DNA from: Ochotona curzoniae
Taxonomy: Eukaryota > Chordata > Mammalia > Lagomorpha > Ochotonidae
Length of the DNA stretch: 64,000 nt
Direction: 5' to 3'
Assembly: GCF_017591425.1 (NCBI RefSeq)
Contig: NW_024465655.1
Span: forward strand, 1,611,501 to 1,675,500
The position numbers were made by a program, and so were the translations under genes. Below are positions 44,265 through 56,045 of the stretch, in pieces; positions within the stretch are counted from its first letter, which is position 1; every line of letters begins with the position of its first letter. A model generated the notes under the pieces. The model made no database searches. It worked only from the letters and a program-made list of their open reading frames with translations, and was not told where the DNA came from.

Positions 44265-44695
44265 GGCATCTCAGACTTGGTAAAAATGGATTATCAGATG
44301 GGATTAAAGGCATGGGCTTTGAAATGGGACTAGTAGCCTGGTTTATCCAGGTGGGCCCAGTGTAATCACACAAGTCTTTCCAAGTAGAACACTTTTGCCA
44401 AGTGCAATCAGAAAGATGTGACAAAGGAAGAAGGATTGGAGTGAGATTAACATTGAACATGGCTTTGAACATGGAGAAAGAAGCCACAGAACTAGGAACA
44501 GCAGTGGCCTCCAGAGCTGGAAAAGACGTGTTCCCTAGCCCGTCTAGGTAGGAATGTAGCCCCGCTGACCTCTGGATGCTGAAGTTCATGTCAGACTGCC
44601 CTTACACAGCCCTTGCATAATTTAGGGATTATTTTAAGCCGTTGAGGGTTTGATAACTCACTACAAGAGCAATAGGAAGCCAATGTAACAAGCAA
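44265..44695 (+). mobile_element. MaLR-like LTR remnant, sense
   Basis: 'GGTTTATCCAGGTGGGCCCA', 'GTGTAATCACACAAGTC', 'GGCTTTGAACATGGAGAAAG', 'CCTCCAGAGCTGGAAAAG' and 'TTTTAAGCCGTTGAGGGTTT' match the common MaLR/MLT-type 3' LTR layout. Subfamily not certain. Confidence 0.55.
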
Positions 44696-44880
44696 AATTT
44701 TCATATAAATTTGACCCATACAATCTTCGGAACATACTTAGTCTAAACATTATTTATATTTTGAAGTAAAAATTGAACTGATATTTTATACTGTATTTTA
44801 CCTGGCAGATCATCTTACAAGAAAGTGAGATTCCAGAGTTCTTTTCAATCTTTGCATAATCCATACTTCCTTTTGTCTAC

Positions 44881-44930
44881 CCATCCATCCATCCATCCAT
44901 CCATCCATCCATCCATCCATCCATCCATCC
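44881..44930. repeat. (CCAT)n microsatellite, 12.5 copies
   Basis: Perfect tetranucleotide run of 50 bp. Confidence 0.98.
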
Positions 44931-44984
44931 TTTTTGGGAACTTGCACCAAAATGGCCAATTTATTCAACCCTCATAACTGGAGT

Positions 44985-45060
44985 AGAACTGTTATGCCTG
45001 CTTTATAAATGAGGCAACTGGATCTGTACAGGTGAACCAGTCTGCCCCGGGTAGAAGGGA
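44985..45060 (-). repeat. MIR fragment, antisense, tentative
   Basis: 'CTGCTTTATAAATGAGGCAA' and 'CTGGATCTGTACAGGTGAAC' resemble the antisense MIR core 'ATTTTACAGATGAGGAAACTG'. Confidence 0.35.
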
Positions 45061-45360
45061 CAGTGGAGGAGTTAGGGATGGTCCGTTCTGTCTGTCCAAT
45101 TGCAAAGAGCCTTCTGCTGAGTGGTCCCTGCCGAGTTACCTAGGCCATCTCTTAGTTTCTCAGTTTACTTCCCTTGCCGGAGCCTGAGAAAGCAGCCCCT
45201 CCCTGTGGGCCCACACTGCCCCAGTCAGCCTGCCCCAAGATCAGCAATCTGCTGTCTGCTCAGCGCCTCTTTGGGGTCATCAAAAGGTCACTGACAATCT
45301 CTAATCTGCCATGGCTTCTTAGTCATCTTTCTCTTTAGAGTCTCTGCAGAGAATGCACGC

Positions 45361-45390
45361 ACACACACACTCGGATACACGCACACACAC
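45361..45390. repeat. (AC)n microsatellite, interrupted
   Basis: AC runs around TCGGATACACGC. Confidence 0.85.
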
Positions 45391-45944
45391 AGCTCTGAGC
45401 CACCTCCACATGAGGCCCTTCTGCATCCTTCCTCTTCCTTTCTAGGACAGCCTTGCTTCTGTTCCTCTTGCCTTCCCGTTGTATCAGAACTCCCTTGGAC
45501 GTGTCCCTTGGAGTCACAGCTTCCACTGTTTCTCCTGAGGGAGATTCCCAATCAGCCCTACCTGCTCACTCCACAAGTGCCTCCTGGACAGACCCAGGCA
45601 GGCCCAGGAAGCAGCCTCATGAGCTCCCTAGGGCTTCTCCACCCTTCCTCCTTGGAGTAGGAAAGAGGTGGAGCTGCAGAGTTGGATCCTTACGGATGCT
45701 TGCTTCTTTGCCAATTGAAGCTGCTGCATAGTCACCCAGGCCCAAGCTCCTGGTCTGTGTTTTGGAAATGCCTGTGTTACTCTCCTTGTGTTCTTGCACT
45801 TGAATGGTAGCCCCCTGTTGCCTCAGAGGTCCACAGTCTGGTAGCACACCTGGAGGACACCACAGACTCCTAGGCTCCACCCTTACGTCAGATTCCTTTG
45901 CTGTGGGAGGGTCCGTGTGTTCGTATGTCTTTGCAGGATCTATT
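45391..45944. other. Unassigned sequence
   Basis: No recognised repeat or exon. Confidence 0.45.
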
Positions 45945-46270
45945 CATTTTCTATGGCTTTATAACAAATGACCACCAGCCTTGTGGTTTGGGACAACACA
46001 GCTTTATCTCTTACCATTCAAGAGCTCAGAAATCTCACATGGGCTAAAAGGTTGAAATTACTCCCTCTGGCAGCTCAGGCCCCAGGGAGGACTCCATCCC
46101 TTCACCTTTTCCATCTTCTAGAGGCTGTCCAAGTCCTTGCCACATCCCATTGTCTCTTCCCCCCTCCTCCCTGGTCACAGAATCTTCTGTAAATCAAATC
46201 TCCCTTGGCCTCCCTTCTTTGGAATGCTTTTGGCTACACTGAGGGTCTCCCTGAATAATCTAGATAATCT
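45945..46270 (-). mobile_element. MaLR-like LTR remnant, antisense
   Basis: 'CTATGGCTTTATAACAAATG', 'GTTTGGGACAACACAGCTTT', 'CACATGGGCTAAAAGGTTGA', 'CATCTTCTAGAGGCTGTCCA' and 'CCCTGAATAATCTAGATAAT' are in antisense order for the same LTR class as the 44.3-kb element, giving an inverted pair about 1.25 kb apart. Confidence 0.55.
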
Positions 46271-48860
46271 AGAGCTGACCCAATCATGGCAAATGATCTA
46301 ATGTTGCCGAATGAACAGGCCCTTCAATATGTTTGTGGGAGAGAATCTAAGAATGTTTTTCTTAAGTGGCCTGGTCAAAGCAAAGGAGGGGGAGCACAGT
46401 GCATCTGCAGGTCTTCTCATTGACAACTCCAAAAGGCTGGGTGAGTCAAGGCTAAGAGCATCTGGCAGCCTCAGCACCATCTAAGCCTCTAGCCCTCCAG
46501 CCCTGCTCTTGGTGATGGTGCAACTCCGAAGGGCTTACAACGCTGATGCAGGTTCCCAAGGCAAGCCCTTGGCCGGTATCTTGCTGGGTGCATGCCCTTG
46601 TATCTTCCTCTATTTGCTTTTGATTGTGCCTCTGCTTGCCGGACAGAGGCACTGTGGTCCCCTGCACAGAGACAGTGCGACCATGCTTGAGCATGTGTCT
46701 ATCAGCTTGAGATGCATCCAGGGTTGGCTCCGCAGGAAGTATCTCTGTTTGTAGCTTGAGGGGGCTAAGAACTGAAACGCAGAGTCTCCCACGTTAGAAA
46801 GAATCACTGGAATGTGCTTGTGGTCCATTGCTTGGAAAGGAGCATGTCTGAGCCCTGTTAAGAATATGAGGAAGCACAGACTTGAATGGATGCCTCTAAA
46901 TAGACTCCTATCATCTTCAAATAGCTCAGAACTTTAAACACCTGTATTTTGCCTGGATTAGCCGGACAATTGCTCAGTCCTTTTCTGTCCCACTCCATTC
47001 TCCTTTGAGACCCTGTGGCTTTCCCACATTTCCTTGGCATTTCTGGGCTCCCATTCCTGCTTCTTCAGTTTCAACTCTTTTTTGTCATCCTATCCAGGTC
47101 GCAGCAGCTGTCCCTTGCTGAGGTTGACGCTGGGGGAGACAGGAGGCTGCTCCCGTGTCACCTCCAGTGCTCCAGAGGTGGGGGCTTTCCGTGTCTTTTA
47201 TAGCTCAGAGGCTGTGTCATTTGTGCAGCCCCTAGTGCAGCAGGACACCCAGGAATGGCTACCTCCTCTGCTGCAATTCCTGTGTGCTTACCAAGTATTA
47301 TCTTGGTCCCCTTCGTCTCGCTGCAGCTGCTGTACCCCGCAAAGGAAGAGGAATCTCCAAGCATCAGGTGCTTGGTTGAGTGGGCTGCCTTTTGCTCTCT
47401 GAACTCTGAGTGCAGGGCCTCTGGTCCTGCTGGAGCAGCTGGAGGTTATTTTTGCTGTAGGGCTGAAGAGTTCAGTTGCTCAAGGCTTTCCTTGTGGGGG
47501 ACTGTACAGGAGGTCAGAGGTTCAGTAAGAGGTGAGACAGGCTGAGTAAGTTCCGTGGACAATGAATTGGGTGGCTGTGAGCCTGGTCCGCTTGTCAAAA
47601 TTTCTCCCGTATTCGCTTCCTCTAAGCTTATTTCCAACAAGCCATGCATCTAGGTCACCTTATTTTTAACTGTCAAGGTCAAACAACTGAGCACATATGA
47701 TCTTTGAGGATTTATTTAAGCTGATGGCTTTCCCTAACTCTATGTAGTATATAGATTTGGGACAGATTTCCTTTCCCTGTTCTGTCTCCATATGACTGGC
47801 CTAACTCTCCTACACATATATTGTGAATTCTGTATTGCTCATGAATAGAGGTAACACCTCTTTTCTTATATTTCCTTCTTGTATATCCATGCAATCATTT
47901 GGATGAATGTTATGTCCTGGGAACTTGGCAATTCGTTTTATGTCAAATTGTATTTGATAATCTGATGTTTCTGTGCAAAGAACAGATTGGCCCCAAAGTC
48001 TGAAAACTTAAGCAAACTAGCACACAAGAATTTTTTTTTTTCTTTCATTACATGAGTAGAGGGATGAGAGAGTGGCTCCAGAAAATTCCGAGAAAGCATG
48101 ACTTTGTTCATGTGGTGTCACCTCATCCTCATGGTGCATGGCAGCTTCAGGAGGGCTGAGGGAAGTACAGAGAAAAGGCAAAGAGGATGTGAAAGCCATG
48201 TCCCCTGTCCAGGTCCCAAGAGCTGCTCTAAGAGGCTTCTGTCTCAGTGGCCAGAGCATCACCATGTGACTGAACTGAGCTGCGGGGGAAGCTGCTAACC
48301 CAGCCTTTATTCAGGGTAGCCAAGGACCCGCTTACAACTGTGTTACTCCAAAACAAGGTGACAGCAGAAAGTCAAGGATGACAAGAAGCGTCCACCACAA
48401 AAATCTATTCCGGGAAAAGGTTGGCAGGGGGTGGATAGACAGTGTTTCCTGGTAAAATGAACAGTGTATTCCTAAAAACAAGCCAAAAAAAAATTGCTTC
48501 TGATGTGTAATTATCTATTCGGATTTCTACAAACACACAAGTTTATGTAAATCAGTATTTACATAATAGAATTTTGTTTCAGTTCTAGTAGAGACAGTAA
48601 AATGTCTTGCAAATACTTGCAGTAACAACGACGTGTTTTCTTCAAGTAATCCTTGGCGCACTTAAGATGGTCAATGGCCTTAAAGAGCTGGGCTATTTGA
48701 AGGTTCTTCAGCTCTTACAAGTCCAAGTTTCCATAATTATTTCAATCTAATGTTCAGAAGCAATGTCCCATGGGTCATATTTCCTGTACATTGCATATTA
48801 TTATTATCTTAGATGATATTAACATAGTTGATCAGAGTGGGAAGGATCAAGAGTTAGGGA
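46271..48860. other. SINE-free unassigned block
   Basis: About 2.6 kb with no recognised repeat or exon. The GC-richer 46.98-47.65 kb part contains a 122-codon plus-strand frame (47,034-47,402) with no recognisable domain. The 48.4-48.8 kb part is AT-rich and could be old non-repetitive DNA. Confidence 0.4.
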
Positions 48861-48869
48861 AAAGTGGGT

Positions 48870-49432
48870 GTGATTGTTGTTTCCAATTGTTATGCTTTTC
48901 TTTCTTGTTTCAAGGGACAGGAGTTGAGGGAGAATAAGGGGAGAATCCATACCCAGCTTCCCAAACACTCCAGTACCCAGGGATTGAGAATATCCACCCG
49001 ATGTGAAGCCAGAGTCCCAGTGTGACGCCTACGCCTGGGGTTCTGCCCAGGTGGTTTCAGTAGTTCTGAAATGTTGTCAGTCTCACCGATCCCAGGATGA
49101 GGGACCCCTTTCAAGGTCCCTTGGCTGACATAGTAGGACTCAGAGTCTCCATTCTCCCAGATATTTGCTATCATCGTTTGACAGGAGTTATTGTCTAATT
49201 TGTTCTGCCAGATGTCTCCCCAAGAGGCCACTGAACTTATCTGGACAATAAGACGCTGAACTTTATGCTAGGCATGTGTTTGCAAGGAATGAATCTCAAC
49301 TGAACTTGAACTATGGTTATGCAACAAGGTGGAGGAATCCACCATGGGGGGAGGGGTATGGGAGGGGAGGGGGGAATCCCCAACGCCTATAAAACTGTAT
49401 TAAAATTAATTAAATTTAAAAAAAAAAAAGAA
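48870..49432 (+). mobile_element. Lagomorph-type L1, truncated 3' end
   Basis: The sequence 'CTTGTTTCAAGGGACAGGAG', 'CTGGGGTTCTGCCCAGGTGG', a G-rich tract, then 'AATCCCCAACGCCTATAAAA', 'CTGTATTAAAATTAATTAA' and an A-rich tail fits a lagomorph L1 3' UTR. No ORF2 is included, so this is a 5'-truncated copy. The start is approximate, and no clean target-site duplication was found. Confidence 0.65.
49346..49374 (+). other. G-quadruplex-type tract in the L1 3' UTR
   Basis: G-runs of 6, 4, 3, 4 and 6 separated by 1-3 bases satisfy the usual G-quadruplex pattern. A G-rich polypurine tract is a known feature of mammalian L1 3' UTRs. Confidence 0.8.
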
Positions 49433-50412
49433 TGCAGTTGGGCCCGGAAAAAAAAAGAAAGGTCTCTGTAAGGTTCATGGTAATTTTTTATTTGTCCCAT
49501 TATAATTTTGAGTCTTCCCTAAGGCTTATCTAATGAACTAATTTCCATTTTTGTATTTGTATCTTACCAACAAATAGTTTGTCTTTTTCCCTGACTTTTA
49601 TGGGCCTTTTGTCCTCTCATTCTTTCACATCTATCTCTGCTTCTAATGTGCCCAAAGCCCATTGCCGCTATATATGCACACTTGCACTCATATACACCTG
49701 CACGGCCCATGAAGAAGAAAGACATTAATAAACTGTGTCATAAACTGTGTGACTTTGCCAGAGTTTCCAACAGAAACAAAATAAAAGCTGGAGGCAAGGT
49801 GCAAGAAAATTGAATTCATCTCATTTTCCTAGGGTGTTAAGCAAAAAGGTTTTTTTTAAAAAAAACCACTCTGATCTTGTTCACGTAGTTGCATGCCTTC
49901 TTCCTAGCACATGGCCGGATGTCAAGTTGCTTTCTCCTCCCCTTGCCTTTATGGGGCTCCTTACATAATGCAACCTTCAGCAAACCACAGGAATGCCTAC
50001 ACCATCTCCTTTCCTGGAGAAACCTGCAGTCTCCGGAATTATGGGTTGTAGAGCCAACAAGAAAGGACGCTGAAATTTTTCCCATCTTTCAGGAAGTTGT
50101 ACTGACACTGGTAAAGCTTGTGGATGTCAGTTAATGAGGGAGGGATGCCTCGTGGACAAAGACGAGCAGAATAAGACAGTTGGGCCCATGACTTGTAGGG
50201 AGTTTCAGTAGTAAGGAAGAATGAATGTTCGTTGGTACATATATGAAATATTTTCAAGACACAGCATCCTGTATATCACAAAGCGAATTGTCTTTTTTCT
50301 TAAAGGTGCTCTGGGGAGTGAACAGCGACATTGTCAATGTTAAACCACAACCCCTACCAGACACAGGCCAGACTCCAGAGAGGGTCTTGATTATTCATCA
50401 GAATCTCCCAAG
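49433..50412. other. Unassigned sequence
   Basis: No exon or named repeat. A fragment 'GTTGGGCCCGGAAAAAAAAA' directly after the L1 tail has a CSINE-head-like GGGCCCGG but nothing else of that element. Confidence 0.45.
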
Positions 50413-50750
50413 GGGGCCAGCACGTTGGCTCAACTGGCTAATCCTCCACCTCTAAGCACAGGCATCCCATGTGGGCACCAGTTCATGTTCTGGTTACTTC
50501 TCTTCCCATCCAGCTCCTCCCTGCTTGTGGCTGGGAAGGAAGCAGAGGATGGCCCAAAACCTTAGGATCCTTAAACCATATGGGAGACCTGGAAGAAGCT
50601 CCTGGCTCCTGACACCATATCAGTTCAGCTTCAGCTGTTGCAGTTATTTGGGTAGTGAACCAGTGGATAGAGGATTTTTCTGTCTTTCCTTCTCTCTATC
50701 CAAAATCTGCCTTTCCATTGGAAATGAATAAGCCTTTACAAAACAAAAAT
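50413..50750 (+). repeat. CSINE, sense
   Basis: 'GGGGGCCAGCACGTTGGCTC', 'ACTGGCTAATCCTCCACCTC', 'GAGGATGGCCCAAAACC' and 'CTGCCTTTCCATTGGAAATG'. The head has a more rabbit-like form (GGCCAGCACGTTGGCTCAAC...CTAATCCTCC) than the other copies, so it belongs to a different subfamily. Confidence 0.88.
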
Positions 50751-51779
50751 CTGCCAGGGCATGAGCCAAACCTCCCCTTGATATGTTGACTTTTCTATTT
50801 AACCTGACAACATTTCTGCCTGTCAATGTTCTACAGCTATCTAGTAAGCAAAAATAGAAAGTATAATCTGTAAAAGATTTTCCAGGCATCACACGTTTTT
50901 GTCTACTTACAGGCCAGCTGCGAAAGGGCGATGATAATGACAATAAAAATCTAGAAGTCATGGCTCAGGAGCTCCACAAGCCCTGTTGTGCAAGTCAACA
51001 GACAGATCCACTTCATCACAGAAGAGAAAAGCAAGCCATCACACCTCTGTAAGGGTCAGCTCTAAAACAAAGACACTGTTGAAATGGAAAAGTTGGAGAT
51101 TATAGAAGTAAATCACCTATCATTGTGTTAGCACATGTACAGCTACTGTAACCACAGATGCGCTTGGTAGCTATGGCTTACTTAGCTTTTAGAGGAAGTC
51201 ATGTGTTTAGCTTCTTTGGGCTGGGGTCAGCTGGGTAGTTCTTGTGGACATTGACCAGTGATAAGTCAATAGGGAGTCTCTGCTTTAGAGGGTGGCTAGT
51301 GGATACCGGGGACGATAGAACCAGTGGCCCATCTCCAAAAAGCCAACCTGAGCTCGTGGCTTCAGTGAACCTGGTGGCTTCAGTGAACTCAAAGGAAGAA
51401 AAACACACGAGGCCTTGAGACTTGGGCTCAGAACTAGTGCAATCTCCTGACTGCTGTTTTCCATTGATTCAAGCACGTCACACATCTCCAGCCAACATCG
51501 AGGGGGTGAAAAACAGGTTTCAGCTCTTTCCGGGAGCAGTTATGAAACTGTACAACAACGGCCAGAAACACCAGGAGGCATGAAATCTTGTGGTCATTTT
51601 GAGATCTTCCACAATAAGTATCTATTAGTTGGGTTAGTTATTTTGTTAACTGTTTCACAATGACTTTGAGGTGGCTTACAGTAATCTCAAATGTAGCCAT
51701 GTGGCCGCATATTTATAAACATTTAAAAATATGACTAGAAGTAATATACATTGGAGAGGAGGCTCAAACCACCATTCTT
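50751..51779. other. Unassigned sequence with an 18-bp duplication
   Basis: No repeat or exon recognised. GTGGCTTCAGTGAAC occurs at 51,356-51,370 and again at 51,374-51,388. Confidence 0.5.
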
Positions 51780-52115
51780 GTTTTAGAAAGATAGATTTCT
51801 TCCATTGATTTGAGAGGCAGAATAACAGAGAAGGAAAGAGAGGGAGAGACAGAAATAGGGAGAGTTCTGCCATCTGGTATACCCCTAAGAAGGCCACAAT
51901 GGCTGGGGCTGGGCCAAGCTGAGCCAGGAGCTGGGAACTTCTTCCACTTCTCCTAAAGGGGTGCAAGGACCTGAGTAGTTGAACTCTCCCCCACTGCTTT
52001 CCCACATTAACAAGGAACTGGCTTGCAAGTGGAGCAGCTGTAATTCAAACAGCATCCATATGGGATGTTGGCACCGCAGATCGTGGCATAACTCACTATG
52101 CCACAGCACCTAGCA
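51780..52115 (-). repeat. Old CSINE, antisense
   Basis: 'TTCTTCCATTGATTTGAGAG', 'AAGGCCACAATGGCTGGGGC', 'CTTTCCCACATTAACAAGGA' and 'CACTATGCCACAGCACCTAG' in antisense order. Confidence 0.82.
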
Positions 52116-52452
52116 TACTCCCATAGCACCACTCCCCAAACTAGCATTCCTACAGTAGAACCTGTGCTAGTGGAAACAGCAAAGTCCTGGTAAAACTACA
52201 TAAATCTTGGGGTGGCAGTTTGGGCTCAATGTGACAAAGTGGTAACATGAAGTAGCAGTGATGAAGTATTGGAAACAATACCTGCATAGCACAGATTGGA
52301 ATTGAGTCAATACCCAAAAGATCAATGATGCCATTATCCCAGGTCCCACTCTGGAAGCCTTTATTGTTGTTATTCTCCAAATCCCATGAGAGTTTTGTGG
52401 TGCAGGAGGATGGGATCTGGAGACAGAAGGTATTGAGACCACCACAAACGGG

Positions 52453-52511
52453 AATATATATATGTATGTATGTGTGTATATAGATATATAGGTATATATA
52501 TGTATATATAT
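52453..52511. repeat. (TA/TATG)n repeat in a SINE tail
   Basis: TA-rich array with GTATGTATGTGTG variants, sitting exactly where the A-rich tail of the adjoining antisense CSINE should be. Confidence 0.9.
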
Positions 52512-52830
52512 TTGAAAGGCAAAGAGACGGGACAGGAGCTAGGGGTTGGGAGGTGGAGGGAGAGGCAAGACAGGGAGTGACAAGCTTCCATCCATTGGTT
52601 CTCTTCTACAAATGCACCTGCCAACTTTGGGTCAACTGGAACCAGGAGTCGGGGACTCTGTTCTGATCTGCCATAGGAGTGAGAGCAGCCCATCTTCTGC
52701 CACTTTTGCAGGTACATTAGCAGGGCGCTAGACCACAAATGGAGTAGCTGGTACTGAAAGCAGCACTCCTATGTGGGGCACCAGCAGGAAAAGCATTGAA
52801 CTAGCCCCCTGTACCACAGCACCAGCCTTA
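52512..52830 (-). repeat. Old CSINE, antisense
   Basis: 'TTTGAAAGGCAAAGAGACGG', 'CTTCCATCCATTGGTTCTCT', 'GGTACATTAGCAGGGCGCTA' and 'TGTACCACAGCACCAGCC'. Confidence 0.82.
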
Positions 52831-53380
52831 AAATACTAGGATTCCACCCAGATCTTTAAGGCCCTTCTTCCTCATGTTTCCACAGTGGGGCTCATGATGG
52901 TAAGTCATGTGGAAAAGGTGCTTCCGGGGTCAGCAGTGTTGACCTCCCTCCTTCTGATGCTTAATCTCAATCATCTTATCTTGCAAGACACATAAACAAT
53001 TTCCTTTTTAGAGTGGTGTTACACGAAGCATCTACATGACATTGAGTGCGGTTGGCAAATATTCTGAATCTTGACCCCATGGGAAAATTCTGACAACCAT
53101 TCCCAAGCCCTAAAGCAATGGATGGTCCAGTGCATGAAGGGAAATTCCCCACACTCTGAGGCTTTCATCTTTCCAGATCTCTGAGTGTTTCTGGGATTTG
53201 GGGCTTTGGGAGCACTTGGGAACAGAGCAACTTCCTTGGAAGCGTGTGGGTAGGATTCCAAAACAAGTCTGCAGCTTGGGGAAACCATGGTTGCAGCTGA
53301 GGAAGCACTGGTGGCAGGTGGAAGTGGGGTCCCTGTGGCTCCCAGTACCCCAGAACCTTGGTTGAATCATTTACTTGTAT
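52831..53380. other. Unassigned sequence
   Basis: Nothing recognised. Confidence 0.45.
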
Positions 53381-53384
53381 GTCC

Positions 53385-53500
53385 TATGTGCTCCCAGTAT
53401 GTTTGTTCTTGGCTTGGGAATGTGAGTAAGTTCCTTCCCTTATGTAAGCCATTCCTGACATGTGTCTTAGGGAACCTCATTTCCATCTGTGGAAACCAAG
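53385..53500 (+). repeat. MIR SINE fragment, sense
   Basis: 'GGCTTGGGAATGTGAGTAAG', 'TTCCTTCCCTTATGTAAGCC' and 'GAACCTCATTTCCATCTGTG' fit the MIR sense order. Confidence 0.55.
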
Positions 53501-53639
53501 GAGGAAAACAGGCAGTAACAGTCTATGAGATGCATAAGGTCTAGGCAGTTATGTGGCACTTTTCCAAAGCAGAGTCTGTGACAATGGCTGGCATGGGAAG
53601 AGAAGTGGGCACTATTTTATTAAATGCAAAGAAGACTTG

Positions 53640-53900
53640 ATTGGTGAAAAGGACTGACTAGGACCGAGGTTTAAAGACACACAGGATCCAACAATGAGTT
53701 CTTTCCAGACAGAGCAGCAGCAAGTACAAAATTGAGCCAAAGCAAGGAAGAACTTGGTGTATGGAAGAAACTGCCAAGGGAGTATGATGCGAAGAGCAGG
53801 AGTTAGGGGTGAAAACCAGAAAAGAAACAGGGTGGTGGGAGTCAGGACCTGTGGATTATAAGAAATTCCATTTTCTTACCAATCAAAATTCTAAAAATCA
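53640..53900 (-). mobile_element. L2 LINE fragment, antisense, tentative
   Basis: 'CAGAGCAGCAGCAAGTACAA', 'AGCAAGGAAGAACTTGGTGT' and 'GGTGGTGGGAGTCAGGACC' follow the antisense L2 3' pattern ('AACAGCAAGTGCAAAGGCCC'). Confidence 0.4.
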
Positions 53901-54865
53901 GTGCGTTTTAAGTAGAGAGTTTAAAGTTAAATTCCAATAATGAACATGATTTTGGAAAAACAAATACCTTCTCAGACCACATTAAATGGTGTTCCATTTC
54001 ATCTAAGGAACTGTATGTCCTCCCTTTTGTGGGCAGGAGATGGACAATGAAAATAAATAGATCTCGGATTCTAGCCAAAAAAAAAAAAAAAATGTGATGG
54101 CTGGATTCCAAGGGCACCATGGGATGATTTTTTTATGACATCAGAGAAAATTAATGCTACTTTTGTTTTTGAGAAAAATTGGAGAAGTTATGACAAGCAA
54201 GCAGTTATGAGACAAACTCAAGGACAAAAGCCCAGTAAGAAGAGGGAATCTTTGTGCAAGTATACAAGTTCTACCCTGAATTTCAAAGTTTCGAAGCATA
54301 GCTGGTTTGCTGGGTGTGGCTGATGTTGGCAACTGACCCTTTGGTACATAGCCACGGTGCCCAAGAAAGCTTTTTCTCCTGAATTAAGTGTCCACCATGT
54401 AGAGACAACCCATACATATAGAAACATTTTAGATGACGTATTCCTTGAAATTCACTGGAAGACTTAGCTGCAGTACATAAGTGACGGTAGCGGTCTCTCA
54501 GCTATGGAGTGAATCTGAAATATGGCTGTCTGAGAATCCAGCGGTGCCTACTCAGGTTAAAGACCTCATAATATTCCCTTGCCCTCAGTCTGGTCTCCCT
54601 TCATTGTTTATTAAGAAATGGATGTTTTTATTTAATTAATCCCCAGTTGTAATTTATGTTATTGATAGTGTGTGCATACAGTGTAGGCACTGAATTGTAA
54701 ATACCTGCACTATCCAAGATGTAGTTACAAAAGTTCTACTTACACCAATAACCTGTTCTGTGGGAAGATAAGTCTGTTATGAATGTATAAATAGCCAGTA
54801 AGAATTATGAAGGAGAGGAGAAAAAAGCTAGAATTATCACAGATCTAGTAGAACAGCCACTATCC
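53901..54865. other. Unassigned sequence
   Basis: No exon or nameable repeat; an A(16) tract lies at about 54,077. Confidence 0.45.
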
Positions 54866-54869
54866 AAGG

Positions 54870-55500
54870 GACCAACAACACAAAACGCTGGTGAGGAGGT
54901 CGAGCAACAGGAGCTGCTGGGAATGAGAAGTGGGATAGCCACTTGGGGAGACATGTGATATAACAATTGCACTTCTTGGAAATTGACACCTACACAAAAA
55001 CAAGCACTTGAGCATTTATAGCACTCTTATCCAAAATGGACAAAATTTGACAGCAACCAAGAAATGAGCTATCGAGTCATGAAATAATATTGAGGAGTCT
55101 TAGACGCCCTCTTGTATTTCCAAGTAAGTCAATCTGCAAAAGTTCCTCTACATTGTTATGATGGCAGCATTGTGACACTCTGGAAAAGGCACAAAATACG
55201 AGGAAGGGAACTTGCCAGAAGAGTGGGAGCATCAACAGGAGAAGATGAATCTTTTTTAAGGAAATGAAACAACACTGTAGGGTTCCATAATGGTGGAAGC
55301 ACAGCTATGTAGGTTTCTCTACCTCCCACAGAAAGCAAACACCAATGGTGAATTACAATGTAAATGATGGACTTGGAAAACAGTGATGCATCCACGTAGA
55401 GACATTGACTTAACAAATCTATGACCCTGGCCCAAGATTCTGAAAGCAGTGGAGGTTTCAGGTGCATGGGGACAGGGAGTTATGTTGCCATTTGATTATG
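54870..55500 (+). mobile_element. Ancient L1 (L1M-type) ORF2 end and 3' UTR, sense
   Basis: 'AACGCTGGTGAGGAGGTCGA', 'GATAGCCACTTGGGGAGACA', 'GACACCTACACAAAAACAAG' and 'TTATAGCACTCTTATCC' track the L1 ORF2 3' end. 'GGTGAATTACAATGTAAATG' and 'GGACTTGGAAAACAGTGATG' match an L1M 3' UTR. Heavily decayed, with no intact frame. Confidence 0.65.
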
Positions 55501-55715
55501 TGTCTAGAGATGCACTAATGTTGAGGTCCAACATAAGGAAGATATCTGAGCCATGAGGGAGACCAGAAAGTGAACTGGTTTTTCTAGCAGAGGTGAGGTA
55601 AGCAGAGGCCACCATGGAAGTACATGGAAGGGAATGGCCTCCTTATTCTGAAGATGAGGAAAAGTTCCCACATGGTAGATCAGCAGAAAGCTGTGAAAGA
55701 AGAAAGGTATTTGAC
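55501..55715. other. Unassigned sequence
   Basis: Short linker between L1M and CSINE; nothing recognised. Confidence 0.4.
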
Positions 55716-55719
55716 AGAC

Positions 55720-56045
55720 TTGGGGTGTTGTGTAGCAGTGTAAACTGTCACTTGAGATCCCTGCATCCTGTGTGAGATGCCTGGGTGTAAGCTCCAGCTC
55801 TGTCTCTTACCCAGCGTTCCTGCTAATGTGCACCCCAGGAGGCAGCAGATAGTAAATTAAGTATGAATCCCTGCCATGCACGTGACACCCAAATGGAGTT
55901 TCAGGCCCCTGGCCTCAGCTTGGTCCAGCCTCAGCTGTTAAGGCATGTGGGGGCACGAACCAGCAGATGGAAGATCTCACTTTCTTTGTCTCTCCTCTCT
56001 TGTTCTTCCTTGTAAATCAATCTTTCTATAAAATGAATTTTAGCA
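55720..56045 (+). repeat. Old CSINE, sense
   Basis: 'GGTGTTGTGTAGCAGTGTAA', 'GATGCCTGGGTGTAAGCTCC', 'TTCCTGCTAATGTGCACCCC', 'GGAGGCAGCAGATAGTAAAT' and 'ACCAGCAGATGGAAGATCTC' in sense order. Confidence 0.82.

Noticed and set aside
44881..44930. Telomere-like or satellite sequence
   Set aside because: Simple CCAT tetranucleotide run; no TTAGGG array.
49433..49455. A further CSINE head after the L1 tail (GGGCCCGG)
   Set aside because: Only eight bases match, and no body follows.
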